A stretch of DNA of 64,000 nucleotides from Brachionus manjavacas. Taxonomy: Eukaryota; Rotifera; Eurotatoria; Ploima; Brachionidae. Numbering within the stretch: the stretch's first letter is position 1; each line of letters opens with the position of its first letter. The notes below the pieces were generated by a model that saw only the letters and a list, made by a program, of their open reading frames with translations, was not told the DNA's origin and did not search any database. The DNA lies in NCBI GenBank assembly GCA_019054805.1, contig JAHQIY010000041.1:268200-332199 (forward strand), given 5' to 3'. Below, piece after piece: positions 1-9,485 of the stretch. Position numbers and translations under genes: made by a program.

Positions 1-938
1 CTTTGGTAGCATGCGTCCCAGTCTATGGGCTTGCAATCGATCTGAGCCGCCACTGGGTGGCTTATGACCGGCGGAAACTCGGTCAAGTACTCATCCAGTT
101 TGGTATTTATTTTATTCCTTATTGTTCTAGCAGCGTATTCGAGCTTGTCAGAAGCTATCCAACATGGCACAACATTATGGGCATCGACCTGAGCAAATGG
201 AACATTGTTGGGCAAATTTTTTCTCATCTCTTCGAGCCAGTTTTTGTGGGTTCTCAGAGGAGAAAAGTCGCATATCAATCCGCCTATTTTGTTCTCAGCA
301 GCAAACCTAGGCACTTGATCTTTGGCCAGACCAATTAGCAGATGAAATTGAATATTGAGATCAGTGAGCTCTTTTTGAACTTCTTTTAAGCCCTCTAGCA
401 TGAAATGGTACTGACGGATAGTGGCGTTCAAAAATGTCGGGACTAGACAAAAGCACACATAGAGTGGCAAATTTTGTTTAAGAGCAAGTTTCTGGGCGTA
501 AAGAAGCGCCCAATTGTCTTGAACACGTTGATCACGTGACATCCAATAAAGAATGCCCTGGGAATCTTCCGGAAACTCTCGGGCTTCTGTTAGAACTTGG
601 ACTCTTTTTTTATTAAAGCGAAATGCATTTACAGACTCAAATAGTTCATGGCGCTTGTTTTTTATCTCTTCAGCTAGTTGACAAGGTGACTTGTTGTCGT
701 CAAGTTTGGGAGCTGCGATGCCAGATTGAAACACGGGGAATGCTTGCTTGGTTTCTTTTTTTTTAGCTTCCACTTCATCTTCGCTGTTCAATTGAGAGTT
801 GGGTTTTTTTCGCGGAGGGCCTTGGTCAGGTGATTTGGACCGAGTTCGGGCCGTTTTACCAGGGGACTGTATCACTAACTTTTCTAATTTTAATTGTTTT
901 GTTGATGCTTTTTTGACATTTGTAGGCAATTTGCTCAT
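1..938 (-). CDS. Class II CPD photolyase, N-terminal part (cut by window edge)
   Basis: An uninterrupted minus-strand frame runs from an ATG at 938-936 to the window edge, about 312 codons with no stop. Residues 1-90 are basic and low-complexity, as in the variable N-termini of eukaryotic photolyases. After that comes the class II core: YWMSRDQRVQDNWALLYAQ, then CLVPTFLNATIRQYHFMLEGL, then IGGLICDFSPLRTHKNW. These are hallmarks of class II deoxyribodipyrimidine photolyases, which use light and FAD to split cyclobutane pyrimidine dimers in DNA. Only the Rossmann-like antenna domain and the linker are visible; the FAD-binding helical domain lies outside the window. No intron is seen in the visible part. 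The plus-strand ORF at 3-338 is its shadow. The family is confident; which paralogue it is remains open. Confidence 0.87.
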   Translation of the reverse strand, partial: MSKLPTNVKKASTKQLKLEKLVIQSPGKTARTRSKSPDQGPPRKKPNSQLNSEDEVEAKKKETKQAFPVFQSGIAAPKLDDNKSPCQLAEEIKNKRHELFESVNAFRFNKKRVQVLTEAREFPEDSQGILYWMSRDQRVQDNWALLYAQKLALKQNLPLYVCFCLVPTFLNATIRQYHFMLEGLKEVQKELTDLNIQFHLLIGLAKDQVPRFAAENKIGGLICDFSPLRTHKNWLEEMRKNLPNNVPFAQVDAHNVVPCWIASDKLEYAARTIRNKINTKLDEYLTEFPPVISHPVAAQIDCKPIDWDACYQ

Positions 939-2040
939 TTTTTTTTTGAATTTTATTTTTTTGAATTTTATTTTAATTTACATAGTGAATAAACAGTTTG
1001 ATTGTTGAAATTGAAGATTTATTTTAACAAAAGTTTTTAATCACGATACTTAGACTGATGATGGTTACATAAGTTTTTTATTTACAATGCTGCTACGATA
1101 ATATAAAATTAGCTGAATTTTATGAAAACAAGGTTTACTCTTTGCTCTACTGCTGGAATAATGAAAATAAAAAAAGAGACATTTTTTTTGATTATTAAAT
1201 TAAATTAATTTAAATAAATTGAAAAATTATTATGAAAAATTGATAAAAAAAAATTTAAATTATTAAATTAAATGTCTGTAAAAGCAACGTTTCTTGAATG
1301 ATTGAACTTGGATGAATTTGAATTTTTTTTTCTTTTCTTCAATTTTTTTATGATGATTTTTATATCAATTTTAATTTTTAGTTGTTAAAAAATTTACACT
1401 AATTATATAATTATTGTAGTAACAATTTTATTTAGAGAAACAAAAAAGTAGTAAATATTATATCAAAAAGGAGCAAAAACATTTTTTTAATAGAATAAAA
1501 AATAATAAAAAGAGTGTGAAAATATGGAATAACTATCAATTAATCAGCCTTTTTCGCGCTGACTCTTTTTTTAACTAATTGAGATGATTTTAAAGAAAGT
1601 CATGATTATTCAAATACGAACGACAACTCTTTTTTTTGAAGCCTCGAAATTAAATTTTTTTGACAAAACTATCCATTACCATATATTCTTCTTCTTTTAT
1701 TTTAACAATTCGTTTCTTTGTTTTACAACATTTAAAATCAAGAGTTCATTCATTTATTCAAAACTCTCATAAAATCTCTCAATGGTAGTGGATCTCTTAT
1801 TGTTTCTTTTTTATGATATTATTGTTCAATCAATTAATATTTTCCTTAACAGAACTCATGTGAACTCATGTTTTAATTAATCATATATTAAATTGTTTAT
1901 TGTGAATCACAAGACAAAAATTCTAATGTTTTGTCTTGATTTTAAGGATAATTGTTTTTCTAATCTTAAAATAAAAAACAAGAAAATTTTATAATATTTT
2001 AGTCACTTGGATGCCTTTTGAAGATAGGCTTGCGGAATTC
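939..2040. other. AT-rich intergenic stretch
   Basis: Very AT-rich sequence with long T and A runs upstream of the photolyase start. No coding segment, tRNA or repeat was recognised. The photolyase promoter presumably lies at its left end, but no specific element can be supported. Short open frames here have no recognisable similarity. Confidence 0.5.
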
Positions 2041-3320
2041 AAAGGCTCCGTTTCTATGCAATAAAGTTAACTAGAATATTTCTAATGAAATAGTCTAGAA
2101 TTTTTGGTGACTGGAACTGTGATATTAAAAGAGGAAAACGCTTTAATAAATTATTTAAAGATTTCTTGTCTAACAATGAACTTCTTAGCGTGCCTACAGA
2201 CAGCAGAGAAGAGAAGTTTTTTACTTTTGGGTTGAGGGTTAGAATTACTAAATATAGAACAAAAAGGATCAAATTAAATTCCAAATTTGATTTCAAATGG
2301 TAAGGAATTAAAAGCATATGATCAAAATGCTTCGGAGAACTCTTATCTTCAATATTTAGTCATAATTTTGATTAAATGATACCGAGAAAGATTTCGAAAT
2401 TGTTAATTCTAACTCTGAATTCTTTAGAAATTATGATCAGTGTAATTTTAATGATCCAATTTGCTTAAATGAATTAATTATGGCTTTAAAAAGATTGAAA
2501 AATGAAGCGGCATCAGGACCTGACCAAATTCGTTAAGAATGCCTTAGTCTAATAGCCGAAAAAGATGAAGCTGATACATCCAATAATTCTATGAGGCGAT
2601 ATTTAGTGATAATTCATGTTCAATTATTTATCAGTGTATCAGCTCTTAACAAAAGACGTTATTTAAATAATTGGATTGCTTATAATGTTCTTTGATTTAA
2701 AATTTACTCAAGCTAATTTTTGTCTAGTTAAAGGGCTATTAAGTAATTTTAAAATTAATAAGCAACTTATTGAATAAGAAATTAAAGTCTTTCTATTTAA
2801 AAAAAAGTGAATTAATGTTCGCCTTAATCAAGCGTCAAAATTAATTTTCAGTTAAAAATCAGTTGAAAAACTTATTAAATTTTTGCTTATTGTTAACTTA
2901 AAAATTATTTGAAAAATTAAAAAACTATCATTTAATAATTAAATAAAATATGATGTATTAAAAAAAAATTAAATATGCTTATTTTCATCGATTAATCATC
3001 GTTTTCTTTGTGACTGGGTAGAATTCCGAAAGCGTGGAAAACTTCGAACATTACTATGATTCCAAAAAAGGCCTCTACTTCACAAGATCCTTTAAATTAC
3101 AGACCAATTAGTATAACGAGTTGTTTAGGAAAGTAATTGGAACGTATAGTCTTTTCAAGATTTATACAAATTTTAGAAAAAAATTCACTTTTTATCCGGT
3201 AGCAATCTGGATTTAGGAAACACCGGCGAACATCAGAGTTTGTTGCCTTTTTTTGATACTTTCGAAGCCTTTGATAGGGTTTGGCATGAAGGTTTACTTT
3301 ATAAATCAATAATAATTCTA
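2041..3320 (+). pseudogene. Decayed LINE: endonuclease tail and reverse transcriptase remnants
   Basis: Plus-strand translation in several frames gives pieces of a LINE ORF2. At about 2107-2230 is GDWNCDIKRGKRFNKLFKDF, the C-terminal GDxN-type segment of an AP-like endonuclease. At about 2490-2560 is LKNEAASGPDQIR, the start of the reverse transcriptase palm. At about 3020-3240 come IPKAWKTSNITMIPKK, LNYRPISITSCLGK, QSGFRKHRRTSEF and FDRVWHEGLL, which are RT motifs. Stops interrupt every piece, and the frame changes at least twice. The gap between the first two RT motifs is several hundred bases longer than the family normally allows (2570-3005), so something was inserted there. The YxDD region and the 3' end are not recognisable. 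This is an old, inactive copy of a jockey/CR1-like type; the exact clade is unclear. Confidence 0.75.
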
Positions 3321-3699
3321 TTAAAAAATTAAATTAAAAAAAATAATCTAATTCAAATAGAAAATTCATGATTTAAACTTTTTGACCAACTCTGGTATAA
3401 GGTTGTAAAAAATTTTTTTGAGACTGATATATTAATAAAATAATGGGACTTATTGAAACTTTCAAAAGAAAACAATTATTATTTAAAATTAAAAAAAAAT
3501 TGATCAAACTTAATGCTACTCATCATATTAAATTACCAAGACAAAAATATCAATAATTTATTTATTTTTGTAATCACATTTTTTTTCAAAAAAAATAATC
3601 AACAAAAAATAAAACAATACATTAGGGTTCATAGTAGGCCCATAGTAAATTTTTTTTAACCACTTTCCCATTTATTTTATATACATTTTTTTGATGTGA
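3321..3699. other. Intergenic, nothing recognised
   Basis: AT-rich sequence between the LINE remnant and the stop codon of the ZCCHC8 gene. It would hold the 3' UTR and polyadenylation region of that gene. No other feature is supported. Confidence 0.4.
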
Positions 3700-5819
3700 T
3701 CATTGAGAATTCAAATTAGTCTTGAATTCTCGGGTTATTTTTACAATATTTTGATAAGAACCACTGGGAACAACATTTTCCATATCGAAAGGCTTGTGTT
3801 CACAAATATTCTCGCAAAACTTTTGCCACTCAGGCACCTGTTTAATGCCAGTCATGCTCTCGACTACCGGAGTTCCTGGTATAGCGATGACAGCCTGTCC
3901 GTAGTCTTGATCATATTTTTGCTTTTTTCTTTCCCCATTATTCTCTCCATCCATGTTCTCTTCAATTGACTCATTGGAAAGCTCAGTTTCTGTTTCTTCG
4001 CCATCTGACCCATTCAAATTAGGCTCACTCTTCACCAGTGTTCGTCTAAAAGATCTTTTTTTTCTTAAATTGAGAGTTTTTAGAAAAGAGTTCTTTGACA
4101 ATCTGGGCCCATATCTTTCGACCCCGTACCGATCACTCTCATCAATGATGTACGAGGGAACTTCTTCATTAAATCCAGGATAACTAATTATCTTTTCCTC
4201 GTCATACTCTACTTGATCTCCCTGGGGCAGCTCTTCTTTCATCGAATCATTTACCAATTCAAGATCTGACTTTGTGACTTTGGCCTCCAGCAGCCATCCA
4301 GCCGGGTAGCCTAGTTCTCTCATCAAGTAAATATATGGTGGCAATTGATTGCTCTTGACACCCAAAGCTTCTTTCAGCGCATCACTTATCTTGCCTGGTT
4401 TAAATCCTCGGTTGTCCTTTGAATCACTAGTGTATCTTGTTGAAAATAGTTCTGATTGCTCTTGGGCCTGAACCGACTGACTTGTGAATATCTTGCGATG
4501 GATTTTGATCCGTTCATCGTCTCTTCTTACCGGACACTCATCTACCCGGTGGTTGGTTGCCAAACAATTGAAGCATTCCAAGCGAGGTCGCTTTATGCGA
4601 AGCGTTTCGGCAAGCGCGTTGTCTTCATGGAACGGCAGGCCTAGCAAATTCTGAAATTCGTTCTCATAGCTTTTAAATTTTAATTTTTTTTTTTACATTT
4701 CAAATAAATATTAAAATTAAAAAAAAAAAAATTTTTCCTCAGCTCTACATCATGCAGAGACTAAACTTTTGGATCGAGTTTAGAAACCATAAAAAAATTT
4801 TTTTTAAATTTAAATTTTTTTAAGCCTTAAAATTCGTAATAGACCATGATTGTTTGCAGATTAATTGAAGCGACTTAATTTTTAGAAATAGTTAAATAGC
4901 CTTGAAAAAATAATTTAATCTCAAATTTAAATTATTTTTATTCTGCGCAAACTATAACATTTATTCAAAATATTTTTTAAAGGCTCTCAAACTCGTTCTA
5001 CAAATTTAGTCACTTCAATTAATCTGCAAAAAAAAAACAATGTTCCATTACGAGTGTTTTAGGCTAAGAAATTTTAATCTGAAAAAATTTTAATTTAAAT
5101 ATATCTTTGTGTTTCAAAATTTAAATTAATTGTATCTTTTTTTTATTTAAAAATTTGATCTCTGCCTAAATTATATCCAAATTTATTTTCTGCATCATGA
5201 TTTTGTATGCAGAGTTTTTGCGGAGAACAAGTCAAATAGCCCATGAAAAAATTATTAAAATTAAAATTTTTTGTTCAAAAATGTACACTTAAGTCTATTA
5301 CATTGGAACATTCCAGCCTTCGGCAATTCCAGTCTCTCCTTGGGAAACAGGTTTTCCAACTTTGTCTATTGAATAGTTTTTGTAATAAAATACAAATCTC
5401 TTTAAAGGATTTAAAAAAATAGAAATGAAAAATTTAAATTGATTGGGTTTACTTGGCAATGTTCAGGTTTTTCTAAATTATCTAGCTTCTTACACTTGCG
5501 TATCAGAGCATCTTCGATGACATTTTTAATAAGTCTATATTATTAAACCTTTAAATTTTTTGCTTAAGGGTTAAATATTTGTTTACCGTAATTCGTTTAG
5601 AGCAAAACTTGAAAGTTTGATAAGGCAATTCTCTTCGCTTCTAAATGATTAAAGAATTAGAAAGGAAAAGTCAAATTGGTCTAAGTTTAAATGATAATTT
5701 TACTGGAACTCAAAATTTTCGTCATCTGACGAACTACCCTCATCGTTTGGCTGAATTTCGTTTGTGCTCGAAAATGGCAGATCAGTGTTAATCTCTATTT
5801 GATTTTTTTCAGAGTCCAT
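3700..5819 (-). CDS. ZCCHC8: ZCCHC8 homologue, NEXT-complex scaffold (five exons)
   Basis: Spliced minus-strand gene. Exons are 5819-5704, 5640-5587, 5534-5453, 5399-5302 and 4669-3700; all introns are GT-AG and phases agree, giving about 439 residues. Introns are 63, 52, 53 and 632 bp. Exons 3-4 match the segment before the zinc knuckle of animal ZCCHC8 (SIDKVGKPVSQGETGIAEGW). Exon 5 has a CX2CX4HX4C knuckle (C149, C152, H157, C162), a PSP domain at about 205-244 (LPPYIYLMRELGYPAGWL), the PGFN motif, an acidic/basic low-complexity middle, and a C-terminal segment with KPFDMEN like the MTR4-stimulating end of the vertebrate protein. In animals ZCCHC8 bridges MTR4 and RBM7 in the nuclear exosome targeting complex, which degrades promoter-upstream and enhancer RNAs. 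The first two exons are weakly conserved, so the start is less certain than the rest. Confidence 0.85.
4842..5045. repeat. Inverted repeat in the last ZCCHC8 intron (MITE-like)
   Basis: Two arms of about 28-40 bases face each other: around 4856-4882 (GCAGATTAATTGAAGCGACT) and around 5004-5030, whose reverse complement reads GCAGATTAATTGAAGTGACT. The 120-bp spacer is AT-rich and non-coding. This could be a small foldback element or MITE and may explain why this intron is ten times longer than the others. A target duplication was not identified. Confidence 0.5.
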
Positions 5820-7290
5820 TTAATCAAATTTTTTGTTTAAAATTATTAAGTTTATTTTTTTTTAAATTTTTTTTGATTTATTTAACGTATAAACTTTAAA
5901 GTTATACATTTTACTTTTATTTTTTTAATGTGTTTACACTTTTTTTGTCCTAATTTTGAATTCATTTTTTTAAATTTAAATAAATAACTTGACATTTAGT
6001 ACAAGAGAAAATATTGATCAAATACGCTTAGAATTTTTATATCGGTAATATTTCCTGGCTCTCATTAAACTTATCCACAAATTTAATAAAAGTTAGAACA
6101 AAATCAATTCATGACACACTATTATGATAAAATAAATGATTTTTTTGTAGCAAATTTATTTGTTTTTTTTTGTAATTGATTAGAAATGAAATCGATTTGT
6201 CACATTTAACACTGAATATAGATACATATGAAAAAATTGCTGAAAACATTTTATAGATATATGTGACATCAGTATTATCGAAATTAAAAAAAACTTATTA
6301 TTTTTGGTTGAAAAACTATTATTGTGCTCACATTTTTGAATGGTCATTCAGACTTAAGCTCATTGAATTCAGTGGTATTGGTATGAACATTCCTTTTATA
6401 GTAAAAGGAAGAGGCGCACAATAAAAAACTAAATCAGTACTTCATAAACAGCCATCAGATGTTTCGCAAAACTTGGCAATTGGTATTGAATCAGATGAAG
6501 ATGTCAATTCAAGTTAGAGACAAGTCATAGTTTCATTCAAATTTAAGAAGAAAGTCAAGTTTTATTGAATAAATTACATTTAGTTTAAATTAGATATTTT
6601 TATATTAACTTTGTTATTTTTTTTTTTTATCTGTGGCAGCTTTTATTAAAGAATTAAAATGCTGGATTTTTATTTGCATGGCATTGATCAAAAAATTTTC
6701 ACTGAAGAAGCGCAAGCATTTTTTGCGAAAAGAAAATGATGAATATTATTTTGGTTGACGCATCGAATTTGGCAAAATGAAAGATGGCTTAATAAATTAT
6801 GTCGAAGCAAAGCTTTGTGCAAAATGCATCGACACTTTAAGACAATTATGTGCTGTGAGCAGCACAACTATTTCCTAGTGCTTCGTAGACTATACCACAA
6901 AAAAATTTGTAAATCATTGACAGACGGCCGGGAAACAATTGTTGATGTTTATTCTGCAAGTTTTTGAAGGAACTGATGCAACACAGTACAAGTTAGGGTA
7001 AAACTTTTTTCGCAATAACTGTACATATTTAATTTGTAGTTTTTTTTTAAAAAGCTATTTGAAACTAATAGCAACATGATAATAAAAAAATTTTGATCAG
7101 TTTCCCATTTTAGAAGATAGAATTTATTTATTTAAAAATCTCAAATTAAATCTCGTTTGATTTAAATTTAAATTGATTTAAATTAGATAAAAAATTATTA
7201 TTTTATTTAAGAAATATTTTAATTATCCCGTATATTTTGTTTTTAATTAAATTTAATTGAAATAAATTATTAAAGATAAAAATGTACTAT
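5820..7290. other. Non-coding or decayed stretch upstream of ZCCHC8
   Basis: AT-rich sequence without a convincing gene. Around 6380-6980 the base composition rises and short plus-strand frames appear in different registers (for example near 6770-6870), interrupted by stops and frame changes. They look like the remains of a coding sequence, but I do not recognise the family. The open frame at 6755-6967 is not supported by anything else. Confidence 0.35.
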
Positions 7291-7309
7291 TATTATTGTT
7301 TATTTATTT

Positions 7310-7345
7310 GTTTTATCTGTGCCGAGCTAAAGCTCCTTCAGATTA
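7310..7345 (-). repeat. LINE 3'-end hairpin and A-rich tail
   Basis: On the minus strand the sequence reads CTGAAGG followed by the stem-loop GAGC-TTTA-GCTC (7324-7335), then an A-rich tail of AAATAAATAAAC type. A second copy of the same design, CTGAAGG then GGGC-GAAA-GCCC then poly(A), lies at 16150-16215. A shared terminal hairpin of this kind is expected for the recognition site of a LINE reverse transcriptase. Confidence 0.5.
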
Positions 7346-7421
7346 AAAAAAAAAATAAAAATAAAAATTAACCCAAAATAATATACAAATATAAGAAAAA
7401 TTAAAATAAGTTAAAATATAT

Positions 7422-7558
7422 TCATTTGAAAAATTGAGTCAAAAAAATTCCTAAGAGACTGATCTTGCTGGGGAGATGAGAGCAATTCCAATGTGTAATT
7501 ACTAACCTTGTTTTATTAAGAGGTTTTGTTCTTAAAATTGATTTATTTGTCTTCTTGT
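7422..7558 (-). pseudogene. Start of LINE ORF2 (endonuclease N-terminus), deleted after it
   Basis: The minus-strand frame contains RLVITHWNCSHLPSKISLLG, which fits the first strand of a LINE AP-like endonuclease (WNC, then a conserved Lys and hydrophobics). The frame ends within about 30 codons and the 3' hairpin follows 80 bp later, so almost all of ORF2 is missing. The segment overlaps the end of the ORF1 frame, as is usual at LINE ORF1/ORF2 boundaries. Confidence 0.5.
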
Positions 7559-8373
7559 TCATTCTAAATTTTCTTCTAAGCTGTTCTGACTGGAAGTTTG
7601 CTGAACAACTTCGTTGGATGATTGATTTACTTGGTTTGAACATTCAGTTATTGAACTTTTCGATTCACACTCGAAAAAATTGTCGTTTTCGTTTTCAAAT
7701 AATGATTTCTTTGATTCTTTTTCGGTGAGCTCTTTTTTATTTGGATCAGATTTGGGAAATCTCTTGATTTGATTTTTGGTTTGGAAAAAAGTTTCAGTCT
7801 CATTTTGATCATTTGAGCGTACATTGACCGGTGACTGACATAGTGGTAGAAAATCGTTTAAACGACTTACCAAAGCGTCTTCTAAAACTGGAGTTTTAAG
7901 GTCTTGTGAGCTATTTTGGGATATAACATCATTGAAATTTGTTGGCTGATATCCAGATATTTTTTTCATCACATTTTCATCATTATTGTTTCTTCTTGTT
8001 CAATGTAAAGATCATTTTAGTCAATCTTTTTCCTCTGAAGCGATTTAAGCTTGTCGGCAATGGAGAATTTTTGTGTCAAGTGTCCTTTCTGATGACACTT
8101 TTCGCATACTGTTTCTTTGACAAGGCATTTCGCTATGTTGTGTCCTTCATCATCACAAAAATAGAATTTTTGCTTTTGTCCAACAATTGACACATCAAAC
8201 TTTAAACCATACATAATTGTTGGGTCTGACAAGCTTCCAATAATGTTCTCAACTTCTTTTGAAAATGATATTCTTAATCTTTTGACACCATCTTTCCTCT
8301 CGGGTCTATCTTTATATTTTTCTGCAGTAATGTGTTCAATATTAAGTCCATTGATTCGAACAGCTTAAAAAAG
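7559..8373 (-). pseudogene. LINE ORF1 (Gag-like), 3' part with zinc knuckles
   Basis: Minus-strand translation from the LTR insertion point gives RINGLNIEHITAEKYKDRPE, then two knuckle-like units: FCDDEGHNIAKC (first Cys lost) and VCEKCHQKGH with the last Cys replaced. A Ser/Asn/Glu-rich tail then runs to a stop at 7559. There is a frame change near 7975-8017. This layout is typical of jockey/CR1-class ORF1 nucleic-acid-binding proteins. The 5' part is found at 15663-16010, on the far side of the Ty3/gypsy insertion. Confidence 0.6.
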
Positions 8374-8657
8374 TGTAGACGTCTCAAAAAAGAAGTTTGT
8401 TTTACACAACTTGAAGCTTGCATAGGAACGCACAATTTACTATATATTAGTTTTTTTTTTAGTTTAAGTAATTGTTAGTTTTTTAGTTTAGTTATAATTT
8501 AAATTTTGTTTTGTTTTTTGTTTTGGATTTGGACCTCGTGTCCTAATAAAGTTGTAAAAAAACCTTATTGTGATTGATCCGAAACCCTCGAGTCTAGAAT
8601 AGGACTTGAGAAGTCTGACTGGGAAATAAAAGCCCACCAGCAGACATAAATATTACA
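8374..8657 (+). repeat. 5' LTR
   Basis: 284 bp starting TGTAGACGTCTC and ending ATATTACA. The same sequence recurs at 15379-15662 with no difference I can see. It contains an AATAAA at 8545-8550. Confidence 0.92.
8545..8550 (+). promoter_or_regulatory. Polyadenylation signal in the LTR
   Basis: AATAAA followed by a T/A-rich stretch within the LTR (repeated at the same place in the 3' LTR). This is the expected site for 3'-end formation of the element transcript. Assigned from motif and position only. Confidence 0.4.
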
Positions 8658-8676
8658 GTGGTGCCCAATTTGCTGA
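8658..8676 (+). other. Candidate tRNA primer-binding site
   Basis: Directly after the 5' LTR, one base in, the sequence begins TGGTGCCCAATTTGCTG. TGG is the complement of the CCA tail of a tRNA, and the position is right for a minus-strand primer site. Which tRNA it would pair with cannot be told from this window. Confidence 0.5.
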
Positions 8677-8972
8677 ACAGTTTACAAACAGTAAACGTTC
8701 GGAACGAACTCACGAGAAGGAAAGAATTTTTGTGGTAGTGTAGGTTAGTTTGCTGAAGCAGCGAGTGGATTTGTGTAGACTAGGGACGCAGCGACGAGAC
8801 GTCTAACAATCAAAGAAGTTGTGCAATACTGAATACACGTGTAGAAACCACATTAGGGAAATTTTATTTGGCGAATCGACTATAGATTTAGTGATTCACG
8901 TGGAGGAAAGAAATTAAAAATCCTTTTTAATCAGCGCATATAAAAAGAAAACTCTAGGAAATAGCCATTCCA

Positions 8973-9485
8973 ATGCACGAAACATTGGAACTCCTGTCGA
9001 TCATAGCAACAGCTTTGTTCGGAACACGGAGTGAAACAAAGAAAGTGGCTGAAGACGTCGTGGTACCAAAAGCGTGGTTCGAACACTATTTGGAGATAGT
9101 GGAAACCACGTGGACCGATTATTACATCGGGTTCATAGCGACACTATTCAGCATCATAGTGATAAGCACGTGGTATAGAACAAGGCGTCGGAACAAAACT
9201 TTAGACGATAAGTTCAACAGAATCGACGCGAGATTCGATCAATTGATGGGAAATATCAATAATAGACCCCAAGACTTCATATGCTCAAATGTTAACACGA
9301 ACAGGTTGGACATTAAAAAAGCAATGGAGACTACAAGGACATCATCCATGGAAGCAAAGAAGCAAACATCGCCGGAAATTTCAGATAGCATATTAACAAC
9401 CCAGACGTCTGATATTGGACCACCCAAAAGCTGTAGCACACCGACCACAAAACAAACAAGGGAATGGTACAATGACCATAACTAG
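8973..9485 (+). CDS. Small membrane-anchored ORF upstream of gag
   Basis: 170 codons beginning with ATG, 315 bp after the LTR. The N-terminus is hydrophobic (LELLSIIATALFG). Residues about 50-68 form one clear membrane helix (IGFIATLFSIIVIS), followed directly by RTRRRNK, which predicts a cytoplasmic side by the positive-inside rule. The rest is polar and Ser/Thr-rich. No retroviral matrix or envelope signature is visible. It ends at a UAG (9483-9485) that lies in exactly the same frame as gag-pol, so read-through would give a membrane-anchored Gag-Pol. Ty3/gypsy elements normally have no such ORF. The role is unknown; anchoring Gag to a membrane is an inference. Confidence 0.7.
   Translation: MHETLELLSIIATALFGTRSETKKVAEDVVVPKAWFEHYLEIVETTWTDYYIGFIATLFSIIVISTWYRTRRRNKTLDDKFNRIDARFDQLMGNINNRPQDFICSNVNTNRLDIKKAMETTRTSSMEAKKQTSPEISDSILTTQTSDIGPPKSCSTPTTKQTREWYNDHN

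Noticed and set aside
3-338. Plus-strand ORF of 111 codons at the window start
   Set aside because: It lies antisense to the photolyase frame, which has clear family motifs.
6755-6967. 70-codon ORF
   Set aside because: No similarity recognised; a neighbouring frame looks equally protein-like, and both are broken. At most a remnant.
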